Both the position numbers and the translations under genes were made by a program. Below, in pieces: positions 46,758 through 58,183 of a stretch of DNA of 64,000 nt. Positions within the stretch are counted from its first letter, which is position 1. Every line of letters starts with the position of its first letter. The stretch lies in the NCBI GenBank assembly GCA_030220185.1, contig JASPKZ010001231.1, forward strand, positions 487,501 through 551,500, read 5' to 3'. The notes beneath the pieces were generated by a model. That model saw nothing but the letters and a program-made list of their open reading frames with translations, ran no database searches and had not been told where the DNA came from. The stretch comes from Diploptera punctata (taxonomy: Eukaryota > Arthropoda > Insecta > Blattodea > Blaberidae).

Positions 46758-47616
46758 TTAAAGCACGAGGGGTATCCTGTGATTTACTTCGTGGTCATTT
46801 TCATTACTAGGTATATCTTGACTTTGGTTGTGAATAGTTACAGAGTCTATTCTATTTTGCTCTGTCCTATCACTAGTTTCATTAATTTGACAATTTTGTT
46901 GTCGTTGGAAATACCCTTTATTTTCATTACCATAGGTATTCCTTCTTCTTTTACCTCTACAGGGAGAAGTCCAATACCTATTTCTATTATCTCCTACTCT
47001 GTTAACATCCATATAATTAATTTGTCTGTCATTCCTATTTTCATTACGTTTGAACCATCCATTCTGGTTATTGTTACTATAATTATTAGTCATCCTATTT
47101 TTATTTGGGCTGTTTCTATTTTGAACAAACCTATTATTATTGTTGCCCTGTTGAAATTTCTTTCTCTATTCTCATTATGATATTCATCACTTCTTTTAGT
47201 TACAAAATTACCTTTCTTATTATAGGGCTCTGCCCCTTCCCCAAATAAATTTCTTTTACTACATTTATCTACTTCTCTTTTATTCTCTAGTAGAGCTAAC
47301 AACTCTAACATTTCAGATACATTTGTGGTCTGGCTACTATCAAATGATATCTAATCTCATCTGGGAAGTGATGCGATAACATAGAAATTAAAGTTCTCTC
47401 ATCTATTGGAGGCTGTAACAATGATGCCATTTTTGCCTTCTCCAAGAAATAATTAAGATAACCTTGTTTACCATTGTTGGAGAATTTTCCACTAGTTAGG
47501 TCTAACCTTAGTTTGTTTTGTCTTTCTGGTCCCCAGTAGTAACCTAAGAAAGCATTTTTAAATGTTTGATAAGTCATTGAATCATGGCAAGCTATCTTAA
47601 AACCAAGACTCTGCAT
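46758..47616 (-). pseudogene. Gag distal part and Asn/Arg-rich tail
   Basis: 47616-47305 reads MTYQTFKNAFLGYYWGPERQ, SGKFSNNGKQGYLNYFLEKA and HHFPDEIRYHLIVARP, a retrotransposon gag pattern (W....R..L......LS.HFP..I). After shifts, 47311-47090 and 47093-46758 give a linker and an Asn/Arg-rich segment (NNYSNNNQNGWFKRNENRND) that may act as nucleocapsid. No CCHC knuckle is seen. Confidence 0.7.
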
Positions 47617-47757
47617 TGTCTTTTAAACTTTTTCTTATGAAGAACATTCTGAACTTGTCTTCTATTCCTTTGATTTCGAAGTATTCTTCAATTTCCCTAA
47701 TGAAATCAGTAGGGCTTTGGCCTACAGTATCACCAAAATTAGGTAAGTTAATTTCCC

Positions 47758-48795
47758 CTAAAAGATTAGCAGGAATTTACATACATTTTTACTACTACTA
47801 CTAGAAGGAGGATCATTATTAACATTACTAGAATGTCTTGACATAACCTCAATCTCCTTTTCACTAGTTTTTGACACATATTTGTTTTCAAGTTCAACAA
47901 TCTTAGTTATCCATCCTTCAACTTGTTCTTTTATAATAATTACTTCATTTGTTATCTTTGATTGAAGTTCTTCATTACCTAAGATAACACTTTCTTCGGA
48001 AATTTTTAGTCTATCTTCGACTTTAGTTCCTAATTCTACGATTTTATCTTGGCAACTTTGCCTTACCTCAATCAAAGATATTTCTATTTGATTATGAGTT
48101 TCATCAATCTTTTCATTACATTTTTCTACCTCATTTTTACAAATATCTATTTTCTTTTCACAGTCTTTAGCTACGTTTACTATTCTCTGTTCCAGTTTAG
48201 AATTGTTTTGTTTGCATTCTAACCTAATGCTTTCTAACTTTTGATCTAGTTTTAAGTTATTTTCTTTAATTTCTTTACTAAGATTGGAAATATTTGTATC
48301 AATTTTATTGCTGAGATTCGAATTGTCATTCCTAATTTCTTTTAATTCATCACTGTTCTTTTCTAATTTATTGCTAAGATTAGTTACATTAGCTTCTAAT
48401 TTACTACTGAGAATTGAATTGTCATTCCTAATTTCTTTTAATTCATCACTGTTCTTTTCTAATTTGTTACTGAGATTTGAATTGTCTTTCCTAATTTCTT
48501 TTAATTCATCACTGTTCTTTTCTAATTTACTACTGAGAATTGAATTGTCATTCCTAATTTCTTTTAATTCTGCACTATTCTTTTCCAGTTTATTATTAAT
48601 ATCAGAAATGTTATTTATTAATAATGCTACCCAAGGAGGTGTATCATTAGTTTGATTATTTTCATTGTTACACAAAATTAAATTTTCTTGGCCTTCACTA
48701 ATTTGTTCGTTTTCAATATTAACAGTTTTACAAGTTATATTTTCGTTATTGGCCATTGTTGGGTATTTTAATATTTTCTTATTTCTTAAAAGCAT
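47758..48795 (-). CDS. Gag N-terminal ORF with a long coiled coil
   Basis: A 345-codon open frame. From about residue 65 to 160 a 21-residue unit (KLEKNSDELKEIRNDNSILS type, three heptads) is repeated four times, with one 11-residue half unit. A further coiled coil follows (LDQKLESIRLECKQNNSKLE). The start MLLRNKKILKYPTMANNENI has an alternative ATG 13 codons on (MANNEN), which may be the true start. By position just downstream of the primer-binding site it is the gag N-terminus. The open state suggests either recent insertion or chance, since downstream parts are broken. Confidence 0.65.
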   Translation of the reverse strand: MLLRNKKILKYPTMANNENITCKTVNIENEQISEGQENLILCNNENNQTNDTPPWVALLINNISDINNKLEKNSAELKEIRNDNSILSSKLEKNSDELKEIRKDNSNLSNKLEKNSDELKEIRNDNSILSSKLEANVTNLSNKLEKNSDELKEIRNDNSNLSNKIDTNISNLSKEIKENNLKLDQKLESIRLECKQNNSKLEQRIVNVAKDCEKKIDICKNEVEKCNEKIDETHNQIEISLIEVRQSCQDKIVELGTKVEDRLKISEESVILGNEELQSKITNEVIIIKEQVEGWITKIVELENKYVSKTSEKEIEVMSRHSSNVNNDPPSSSSSKNVCKFLLIF

Positions 48796-48932
48796 TAATT
48801 GTTATTATCACTAATTCACTTTTCACATATAAATTTTAACTGTACTCACTTTTGAAGATTTTTATTACTTTCCTCATTCTCGTGGTCCTTGGTTCGATTC
48901 AGGTTTACATGTCCCTGGTTCGATTCCCATTC

Positions 48933-48955
48933 GAGCCCCACGTTGGGCGCCATTT
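48933..48955 (-). promoter_or_regulatory. Primer-binding site for tRNA-Lys
   Basis: The plus strand here is ttcgagccccacgttgggcg followed by cca, identical to the 3' end of eukaryotic tRNA-Lys(CUU) including CCA-adjacent bases as I recall it. The element's minus strand is therefore complementary to the tRNA primer. It lies between the putative LTR and gag, as expected. Confidence 0.82.
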
Positions 48956-48957
48956 AA

Positions 48958-49650
48958 AGCTGTTTTTAATTTTATGCCCCTCGTTGTGGAGACATTTAAA
49001 GTTGGGTTTCTCGGTGAGATATCCGAAGTTGAAGATTTGTGATATAATTTAAACCACTTTAAATCTGCCACAGCACTAATAACTCTCTTCAGGGGAATGA
49101 GGAAACGTTTCTTACACAAATAACAACACTTTATTAACAGTTGAACTATAAGTTAGTTTATTTAAAACTCTCACTTTGGTTAAGATGAATCTTGTAATTT
49201 AAAAGTTCCAAAAGATTCCGGCTTAGGTTGATATTTTTCATTTCTAGAAGATTACTATTTTATGTATTTAACGGATGACGAATGCTAGCGGTCAATCCAG
49301 TAATTATTCATTATTTTCACTTAGAAACTGTTTTTCACCAAGATGGATGACTATTATATCACTATATAATCTTTCATACTTTTAACACTATTTCTTTCTA
49401 CCAACATCAATAAATAAACCATTATTTCCTTATTCTTTAAGGAGCAGTCGCTGAACATGACCGACCATCTTCAAGTATTGTAGCCATCTTGTTATTTTAG
49501 TTATAACCTCTATGGTCTGATTGGTCCAACAGAAAAGGAAGGAGTATTTTCAAGTTAACTTCTATCCAATTCCACCAATCCCATTTATTTCTTTATAAAA
49601 ATTATCAATTTGAATATTTGAAGTATTTTACATACTGCATCAGTTATAAA
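48958..49650 (-). repeat. Putative 5' LTR (right boundary uncertain)
   Basis: Placed by the adjoining primer-binding site. The plus strand starts tgtttttaattttatgcccc at about 48959. The minus strand has an AATAAA (complement at about 49129-49134). No second copy was found in the window, so length and right end are estimates. Confidence 0.5.
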
Positions 49651-50253
49651 AACATCTAACTGTATTAACAGTTTATATTGACCAGTTATTTTTTTTTATA
49701 TACTTATAAAAAAATATGAATTCTTTAAATAAATCTTATGACCATTCTTCATATAAATAAATATAATTATAAACAAAACAAAAACCCTTATTATTATTAT
49801 ATGGGGATAAATATCCGGTTTTAGCTCGCATCGAACATAATCTCTCCATGCATCTCTATCCTGAGCTAATGTTTTCCAATCATTCCCTGTATAATCTACT
49901 TCCCTCAAATCATAGTTAATGTTATTCTCCCGCCTCATTCTTGGTCTACCAACTGGGCGTTTACCCTCTGGTTTTCCTACAAGAAGATTCCATGCACGTC
50001 TTTCATTTCCCATTCGTGCCACATGTCCTGCCCACCGCAATCAACGAGACTTAACTGTTCTTATTATATCTGGCTTCCTACAGAGACCATGTAGTTCACT
50101 GTTATATAGTATTCTCCATTTACCTGTCTGTTCATCTCTCTTTGGTCCAAATATTTTCTAAGAACTTTATTCTCAAATACTCGTAATCTTCTTGCCTTCC
50201 TTGTAGTAAGAGTCCATGTTTTGCATCCGTATAATATAACTGGCAGAGTAATA

Positions 50254-51505
50254 CACCGTGTTCCATTCAAAAACCTCCCACATTTTAATTAATCATAACT
50301 CTCAAAGTATGAGGAATTACGAAATGAGGTTGATATTAAAAGAAAGAGAAACTCAAAGAATTTTTGTTTTCATTGTTGCAGTTAATTCATCTGTCGCATA
50401 TTGGACAATAATGACATAAAACAAAATGGCGACTCCTCAGCAACGAACACAAACTGCTTTCTTATATGCAGAGAACGAAGTCAATAATTACAGTGCAAAG
50501 AAATTACCGAAGAGAATATGGAGGAAATGCACCTGATGGAAAGACCTTTAAGGCATGGCTTGAGAAATTTCTGGCGACTGGAAGCGTTAAAAAAGAATCA
50601 GGAGGTGCTCGTACACGTGTTTCAGAAAAAAAAAATTGAAGAAATTAGAGCAGGATTTCAGAGAAGTCCACAAAAACAATTCGCCAAGCTCCCCGGCAGT
50701 TCAATGTGCTGAGATCAACTGTGCATCGAGTGCTTCATAAGCGGCTTCATTTGTACCCTTACAATGTGCAAATTGTTCAACAAATAAAGCCAGATGGCAG
50801 GCCACGTTTCTGACGAGGCAATGTTCAATGTATCAGGATCTGTTAATCGGCACAATGTAAGGATTTGGGGTACGCAAAATCTACACGTCTACCGTGAACA
50901 CGTCCGGGATAGCCCAAGAGTAAACGTTTGGTGCGGCCTGATTAAGAACAGGATTATAGGTCCTTTTTTCTTCCATGAGAAGTCAATAACTGACCCGGTA
51001 TACCAAGACATGTTGGAACAGTTCTTATACCCTCACGTAACTGATCTGCAACCCCAAGTAATCTTTCAGCAAGATGGAGCCCCACCACACTAGAGCCTGG
51101 ATGTTCGGAATTCACTCAAAGAATCCTTCCCAGATAGGTGGATTGGACGCGGCGGACCAATTTGCTGGCTACCACGTTCGCCAGACATCACTCCACTGGA
51201 CTTCTTTCTCTGGGGGTATGTAAACGACCGCGTGTTTGCGACTCCAGTACAAGATCTTCTTGCTTTACGAACCCGTATCCTTGACACAATTGCAACAGTA
51301 TCAATGGACATGTTGGATAGAACGTGGCACGAAATCGAACACAGACTTGATACTGTTCGTGCTACTAATGGTGCACATATATAGGCGTTTTAATGTGTGA
51401 CAATGTGTGGCAATGAAAATTATTTGAGTTTCTGTTTCGTTCCTCATTTCAGAATTCCGCATACTTTGTTAGTTATGATTAATTAAAATGTGGGAGGTTT
51501 GAATG
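50254..51505 (+). mobile_element. Tc1/mariner-type element inserted in the LINE, TA duplication
   Basis: Left end caccgtgttccattcaaaaa, then cctcccacattttaattaat. The right end, reversed, is cattcaaacctcccacattt and taattaatcataact. TA copies lie at 50252-50253 and 51506-51507. The LINE sequence is continuous once the element is removed (agagtaata / gttttatat). The right end seems to lack the outermost ten bases present at the left. Confidence 0.88.
50426..51384 (+). pseudogene. Tc1/mariner-like transposase, degraded
   Basis: ATG near 50426 (MATPQQRTQTAFLYAENEVN), then frameshifts. A helix-turn-helix part follows (RQFNVLRSTVHRVLHKRLHL, YPYNVQIVQQIKPDG). The clearest frame, 50794-51093, gives DEAMFNVSGSVNRHNVRIWG (first Asp), RVNVWCGLIKNRIIGPFFFH and VIFQQDGAPPH (second Asp). 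The third Asp is in LPRSPDITPLDFFLWGYVND near 51172-51230, about 36 positions after the second. A stop after APPH (51091) and earlier shifts disable it. Confidence 0.83.
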
Positions 51506-53390
51506 TAGTTTTATATATTTTCAGTTTAAGCTTTTTGAAAGGAGTTGGGAGGTCAAGAGTCTCTGCAGTGCATAATAGCACGCATTTCCAGAATTGAGCC
51601 TATGTTTAATTTCTTTGTGCATCTCATTCCTATTTATGATGATTATCCCAAGGTATTTGAATTCAGCCACTTCCTTAAAATTTCCCTCATTTGTCATTAG
51701 CTGTCCATTTACATTATATAATGTATTTTATGTGTGGCCATATATTTAGTTTTGATATTTACTTTCAGTCCCAATTTCTTAGTGTTACTCAATATTGTGT
51801 GCGTGTTGACCTTCAGTATCTCTTCGCAATCGCCCAATAGTACTACATCATTAGGATGAACTAGTAGCTTTATTTAATACGATTGAGTTGTAGGCCTTCT
51901 TCATCCTCTAAAGATTTGATGCCATGGTCTAGTATAAAATTAAATAGTAGAGGAGATAGTGCATCTCCTTGCTTTAACCCATTGTGCATTTCTAAAATAT
52001 TTGAAAACTGTTTTCCTACACGCACCCTACTCTGTGTGCCATTTAGACATACTGGTATAAGTCTAAGTAACTTTTTAGGAATTCCGAACTCCAGCAGGAT
52101 ACTATATAACTTCTCCCTCTTAATTGAATCGTATGCCTTTTCGAAGTCTAGGTATAGTTAGTGTACAGTACCATTATATTCCCATTTTTTTTCTAAAATC
52201 TGCCCTATACTAAAAATCTGATCTGTCGTAGATCTGTTTCTTCTAAATCCATATTGATGATCTCCTAGAATGTCATCAATATAGGGAGTAAGTCTGCTTA
52301 CTAATATATTTGTTAGAATTTTGTACGAAGTTGAAAGTAATGAGATGCCCCTATAGTTGTTGCAATCAGTTTATCTTCTTTCTTGTAAATTTATACGATA
52401 ATAATTTATTCTTTTCATTCATCTGGAAGAACCGGCGTATCTTGTCCATCAATTTTTCTCCCCCTGATTTTATCAGTTCTGCTGGGATCTCATCTGAACC
52501 TGATGCTTTATATATCTTCTATTTTTCTATTGCTATTTCTACCTTTAAGTTACTTGGTTCTGCGACTAGCATTTCTGCTGTCTGTAAATTATCCTCTTCA
52601 ATATCCTGTTCTATATGTACATTTATTAGCTGATTAAAGTAAATTTTCCATCTATTTAATGTACTCCTGGTTCTGCAATCATATCCCCATTTTCATATCG
52701 AATTATGTTTGTTCTAGCCTGAAACCCTTTCTTCTCTATCCTAATTCACTGATATAATTCTCTGATGTTCCTATTTTTGGCATTTATTTCAAGATCATTA
52801 ATCTTCTCTCTCAAATATTCCCTCTTTTTACTATTTAGTAACTTGGTGTTTTCCAGTCTAATTGCTCTAAATTTACCTCATTTGGCTCGTGTAACCATTT
52901 CATTTTTGCTAGCTTTATTTTTTTTTACAATGTCGGCACATTCCTAGTTTTGCCTCTTTTTAAAATAACCAATGCTTTTTGATACTGAAAATTTAATAGC
53001 ATCTCTTATAGCCTCCCATTCAGTTTCTTCGTAGTTTGCCACATTGTCATCTGAAGATTCCAGTACTTCAAATCTATTAGCAATTCTGATTTGGTACTAT
53101 TACCGAATTTCATCATTTTTCAAATTTTTTAAATTAAAATTTTTCAGAATCGTCTTTAGCGTTTGTACCTCTTTTAAGCGATAACCGTTGTCTGATTTTC
53201 ACCCTGACCAAATAATGATCCAGTCTGTCCCTCTAACTGATCTAACATCGATTATGCTACTGTGCCAGCGTTTGTCCACTAATACATGATCTATCTGGTT
53301 CCGAGTTTCGCCATCTGGAGACGTCCAGGTGTATTTATGAATATCCTTATGCTGAAATGTTGTGCTCTTAACAATGAGATTCCTTGATGT

Positions 53391-53580
53391 GGGCACCATA
53401 ACTCCGCCCGATGACATGATGGATGATAAATGATAATGAAGTGCCAGGAGAGTTCTTAACCTAAACGTAACCTAATTCCAGACTATAGGCAAACACAGGA
53501 ATTATTCCTATGGTTTAACCGGGAATCGAACCCGAGACCTCATGAACAGTAGTCAGAAACACTGAGCACTAGGAAGTATG
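53391..53580 (-). mobile_element. SINE-like repeat with a tRNA-type B-box
   Basis: The plus strand contains aaccgggaatcgaacccgag, the complement of a B-box, and the body resembles 8540-8665 (gacatgatggatgataaatg). It begins exactly at the truncation point of the LINE to its left. Confidence 0.6.
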
Positions 53581-54940
53581 GTAATTCCAGTATGACTGGC
53601 AATCAACTTCCTGCAGATTGTTTGAACAGTCGTATATGTACGTCACGTTATTAAATAAATACTATTTTCAAAGTAATTTGTCTGGCCTTAAATTATGAGT
53701 CTCAAAAGTGAAATATGATGACTCTAAAAGAAAACATCCTGCTCTTTCTAATGGTAACAAAAATAACTTGATAGGAGCAAAAGGCATTTTGCTATTTGAG
53801 TTTGAAAATTAACAAAATTTGACGCATAGAATTTGAACCTCATATTGAATACCATATAATGAAAACAAAGTAAGCTTGATAGCCGATACTTTGGCTGGTT
53901 AAAATCAGTAATGGGTTTTGTTAGCGTACCAAAGCATACGTTTATAGAACGTCTTTTTTCAAAGTTATAAGCATGAAAAAATCAGCCTTAAATTGATGTG
54001 ACGGATTATTTGATCATGTGAGATAACAACAATAAAAGTAAAAATTTATAAACATTGGAACTGCAACCTTCATGTAGAGCGCAAGAAGTTGTCTCTGGTT
54101 GCAATTTTTCAAGATGCTACCTTCTATGGTTTCAGAACAGCAGCAGTTGAAACTTCATAATCTATGCACGCAAACGGTTGCATTGCACTGCTGACCTTTT
54201 TTTCAGGAGGTCCTGGCGCCCCCTCTGTACTACTAGTGAAACTTAAATTTTGCACAACAACACTTTGTTCAACACTAACACCAAATTTCATCAAGATCCA
54301 AGGTGGTGCCAAAAAGGTGATTTGGTCACTTGACATGGAATGACCCAATGATATTATTTTATTTTTCTATGCTTCCATTAATAATTCCATTAACATAAAT
54401 GTATACTTTATTGTATTACCGGTTAAATAATTATTTCTCCGTTGTCTGACATTCTGTGCCAGTAAGTTTGATATCAAGTGGATTGACCAAAAAGTGTACT
54501 TAACTCCTGGCTTCTAGACGGTTTAATCGTAATGCATTGTGCTATATGTTTGCTAACCTAGGTCACTGACAGTCCCTCTCCTTATTTTAAATCCATGAGC
54601 TGCCTGTCTATGGTATACCGTATTAATGTATAATAAACACCAACGCTCCAAGAATTCTGTATTACTGATGTAAAACATATATTAATGTCCATGTTAAAAA
54701 AACATATTTAGCCGAAGGTAGACGTAAAAAGAAGAAGAATAGTATACTATTGTGATCAAACGGAATATTAATTGGAGCATGCGCAGGAGCAATTTATTTT
54801 TGTAAGCCCATGTTTTCCCTTTACAGAGATTTAGGCGCTCTCCCCCTACAGGGAAGAATTTGAACCATACTAATTTAGTTACACTTGTTTTCGTATAGAT
54901 GTCATTTTGAGTGGTCCGTGGTCAGCGTTCTGCCTCATAC
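53581..54940. other. No gene I can support
   Basis: A 74-codon minus-strand frame at 54124-54348 (GHSMSSDQITFLAPPWILMK) has no recognised domain. It may belong to a dispersed repeat. Confidence 0.4.
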
Positions 54941-54944
54941 TGAC

Positions 54945-55190
54945 ATATAGGAAACCAAGGACGGGAAAATTCGGTAAATTTTGCTTAGAGGTCTTTTCAT
55001 TCAGGCTTAAGGATTTTTTACGAGCCTGAAAATCTTCATACTCGGGACCCACGGCTTAAAGTCCCTCCCGGAGGACTTGCTCCTTGGATTTTTCCGTCCT
55101 AAAAAATCGATCGACCACGGCCGGGTTTGAACCCGCGATCCTCGGGACCAGAGGCAAGGAGCATAACCACTAATCCACCGCGGCCGACAG
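54945..55190 (-). mobile_element. S4 SINE
   Basis: The head complement cactaatccaccgcggccga ends at 55188. The B-box complement ggccgggtttgaacccgcga is clear, with body pieces aaaatcttcatactcggga and cccggaggacttgctccttg. Confidence 0.83.
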
Positions 55191-55473
55191 GAGGAGCAAT
55201 TTATCTGGCAATAAATAAATATATAGATATTATTAAAATTTCAGTCCAACATTAAAATACTAATATATATAATTTGAAAGTGTTAACTAATCATAGAATA
55301 GTGTCTAATATTGATCATTTTCAAGTTATAGTCTACTGTTTTTTAGTTGTGATTATTTACGCTAATAGCCTGTTTGATAGTAGGCCTAATGGTCAGATAC
55401 TTTTTGTCACTAGGCGTATCGATGTACAGTGCATATTGACCTTTGGTTTCGAGGTTTGTGGGGTCATTGGATT

Positions 55474-55640
55474 TTAAGGGCGTAACATTCCGAGGCTTCC
55501 TTCGGAAAGGAAATAAAGCTTGGGTACGCCACATAGAGCATCTAAGAACATTTTTCGGTTTATCGACCCGTTTCACGTTTGAATTGCGACACAAATTACT
55601 TAAGCTGTTAAAAGCGTCATAAAATAAAATAATTTTGTGC
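55474..55640 (+). mobile_element. S4-type body without head
   Basis: ccttcggaaaggaaataaag, aacatttttcggtttatcga and gaattgcgacacaaattact match the S4 body in order. A separate tRNA-like B-box complement (ggatttgaacccgcaatttt) follows at 55668-55690 in the opposite sense. Confidence 0.65.
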
Positions 55641-55799
55641 TCTAAATTTTCTAAATTTAAAATCCATCGGATTTGAACCCGCAATTTTCGAGTTAATTTA
55701 GTGAGTTTGCTACGAATGAGCTACTTAAATCTGCAGTGTAATCCTTCAAACGAAACTTTTTATTTTCTTTTGAAAAAAATCTTTACTACTCTAATCCTG

Positions 55800-57045
55800 C
55801 TGGATGATTCTTAAAAGGTACCAAAAAAGTTAGACTTATTCGAATGTGTCTAAATGCCACAAGAATAGGGTGCATGTAAGCAAACGCTTTTCACATACTT
55901 TTGAAATTCACAATGGAGATGCACTATCTCCTCTACTATTCAATTTTGTACTAGAGCTTACCATCAAATCTTTGTAGAATGAAGAAGGCTACAACTCATT
56001 GTATTAATAAGCTGTTAGTTTATGCTGATGATATGGTATTAATAGGCGATACCAAGGAGATACTAAGAGCCAACATGCACGATCTAGAGAGTAACACTAA
56101 GAAATTGGGAATGGAAGTAAACATCAGCAAATGGAAGTAAACATGAGCAAGCAGGTCTGAATGTTTAGAGGAGGCAGCCCCTCCATCAGGATACTCAACG
56201 TAGAGTTGGTAACCCTACTTGAGGAAATACATTTACTCAAATTTCTAACATTGTTGAACCGGTCAGATTGGGACGTCCGAGGAAGAGATAGTTCTAACAG
56301 TGTGAAGACGGAACAGGCAAGACTGCCTAATCCTTGCAAGGAAGATTAAGTAAACGTAAATAAAACTAAATCTATGGTCATGCATAGAAATATTTCATAT
56401 AATGGAAATAGACATTTGATGAAAATTTTGAAGGAGTGGCTGAATTCAAATACCTAGGAACAATAATTACAAATTGGAATGAGATGCACAAAGAAATTAA
56501 ACACAGGCTTAATTCTGGAAATGCAAGCTATTATGCATTTCAGGATCTCTTATCGTCCCAACTTTTCTAAAAAAAAAACCGTTAAACTGAAAATATATAA
56601 AACTGCTGTTCTCCCAGTGATATTATATGGATGCGAAACATGGACTCTTAATTCAAGGAAGGAGAAAAGATTAAGGTTATTTGAGAATAATGTTCGTAGG
56701 AAAACTTTTGGACCAAAGAGAGAGAAAAAGGCAAGTGAATGGAGAAGACTTACATAATAGATGGACTTTATAGGAAGTCAGATATATGTAATAAGAACAG
56801 TTAAGTCTGGTAGTCTGCAATGGGCAGGCCATGTGGCACAAATTGAAGCTTTTTGTAGGAAAACCAGAGGGTAAACGCCCAGTAGGTAGACCAATAATGA
56901 GGTGGGAGAATAACATTAATCATTATTATTTGATGAATGTAAATTATACAGGGGATGATTGGTAGACATTAGCTCAGAATAAGGAAGTATGGAGAGCTTA
57001 TGTCCGCGCGACCGTGAACCTATGGATTCGATACTGTTAGTGGGT
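55800..57045 (+). pseudogene. LINE-A fragment: reverse transcriptase to 3' end, with a 230-bp insertion
   Basis: It begins within the reverse transcriptase (KKVRLIRMCLNATRI), includes the catalytic KLLVYADDMVLIGDTKEI near 56010-56060, KLKIYKTAVLPVILYGCETW near 56585-56645, and the end DNYLREV-like module to 57045. About 230 bp at 56120-56352 do not belong to the LINE. Many frameshifts. Confidence 0.83.
56120..56352. other. Foreign insert in the LINE, origin unknown
   Basis: It follows a tandem duplication of about 19 bases (atggaagtaaacat(c/g)agcaa at 56111 and 56131). Open frames exist on both strands (plus: MFRGGSPSIRILNVELVTLL from 56161), but I recognise no family. Confidence 0.5.
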
Positions 57046-57239
57046 TAGTTACTTAGCTAGTCTAACATAATTTATCATTCAGAACCCGTCCTAGAGTTTT
57101 TAATAAATTCAAACATTTTGGGATTTTTTTTTTGAGCTCCACTACTTAAGGATGTACCTAACTGCATCGTCTCAGATTTATAATTTGAGACGAAAAATAT
57201 GCGTGGTTTCCTAAATACATTAACTTATTTATTATTTAT

Positions 57240-58050
57240 TTCAGGGTTGTTTCTCTTATTTACACAGGTATCCTCAACCAAAATATACCATTTGTTTCTT
57301 CCATACTTCCCGGTTTTGTGTGTCTGCTTCTGTCATATTTCTCTTCTTCATGTTGTCTTGAATCCCCTTTATCCACGTTGGCTTTGGTCTACCACGTTTC
57401 TCTTTTCAAGGGGGGATCCATTTCAATACTTTTTTGTTTGTTTGTGTGTCCCTTCTTCTTAATAGATTTCCATACCATCTTAATTGGATTTTTTCAATCT
57501 CTTGTATAATATCCTTTTCTACATTAATTATTTCTCTTATTGTATTGTTTTTATTTTATCTAATTTTGATATTCTTGCCGCTCTTCTTAAAAATCCATTT
57601 CTGTGACTAATAATTTATTTCTGTGTTTTTGCTTCAACGTCCATGTTTCCGCACCATATAATAAAATACTCTTCACAATTGTGTTATATATTAATAATTT
57701 AGTCCTCTTGATTATATGCTTACTCCATAAAATAGAATTTAATGTGCCAATAACTTTCTTTGTCTCTATTATTCTTTTTATGTCTAATTCAGATGACCCA
57801 TCTTTTTGAATTATTGATCCCAAATACTTAAAATATTCTACTGTTTTAATCTTTGTTCCATTTATTTCTAATTCCTCGGAAATATCTGTGCTCATGTATT
57901 CTGTTTTATTATAATTAATTGTTAAACCCCATCTTGGGTATTCTTCCTCTAGTTTTCTGCCCATATAGTGTGCATCTTCACATCCTGAAGTGACTACCAC
58001 TTGATCATCTGCGAATAATAATACATCAACTAAGTTATAAAAAACGAATG
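57240..58050 (-). pseudogene. LINE-K fragment: reverse transcriptase catalytic region to 3' end
   Basis: The minus strand is open from 58183 to 57587. The part from about 58040 reads LVDVLLFADDQVVVTSGCED (catalytic FADD), MGRKLEEEYPRWGLTINYNK, VEYFKYLGSIIQKDGSSELD and SILLYGAETWTLKQKHRNKL. Downstream, 57587-57240, broken frames give VLKWIPP and the KRGRPKPTW-type end as at 37905-38405. The first 45 residues of the open frame are not LINE. A family distinct from LINE-A. Confidence 0.85.
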
Positions 58051-58183
58051 TATCGCAGTAACAGGCATTGGGAATTAAACGGACCGTTACACTGTAAGTT
58101 AATTTGAAGCATTGAAATGTTACAATTTCCATAAAATGAAAATATAACGTCTGGAGTAAAAATAACGAATCCTTGGCATTCAC

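Larger units (their letters stand above)
44416..49650 (-). mobile_element. Ty3/gypsy-like LTR retrotransposon, reverse transcriptase deleted
   Basis: Minus-strand order: a putative 5' LTR (about 49650-48958), a primer-binding site at 48933-48955, gag, protease, RNase H, integrase. Protease-RNase H-integrase order is that of Ty3/gypsy. The reverse transcriptase between protease and RNase H is missing at a sharp junction near 46120. I could not identify a matching 3' LTR left of 44416, so the left boundary is uncertain. All ORFs are broken. No envelope-like frame is seen. Confidence 0.8.
49789..53390 (-). mobile_element. LINE-A-related copy split by a DNA transposon
   Basis: The minus strand runs from the endonuclease ([20 protein letters not shown] at 53370) through linker and reverse transcriptase (antisense of 5400-7790 throughout) to a C-terminal module at 50040-49800. 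The stretch 50254-51505 is a later insertion. Many stops and shifts. Its last residues diverge from the LINE-A type: after QDRDAWRDYVR comes CELKPDIYP and an (ATA)n tail, so it is a variant subfamily or a 3' chimera. Confidence 0.85.

Noticed and set aside
46752..48655. Plus-strand frames over the gypsy-like element
   Set aside because: Shadows of gag and protease. The repeated LISFNSSLFF pattern simply mirrors the coiled-coil repeat.
54124..54348. 74-codon minus-strand frame (GHSMSSDQITFLAPPW)
   Set aside because: It looks like part of a dispersed repeat, but I could not tie it to a family, so no gene is called.
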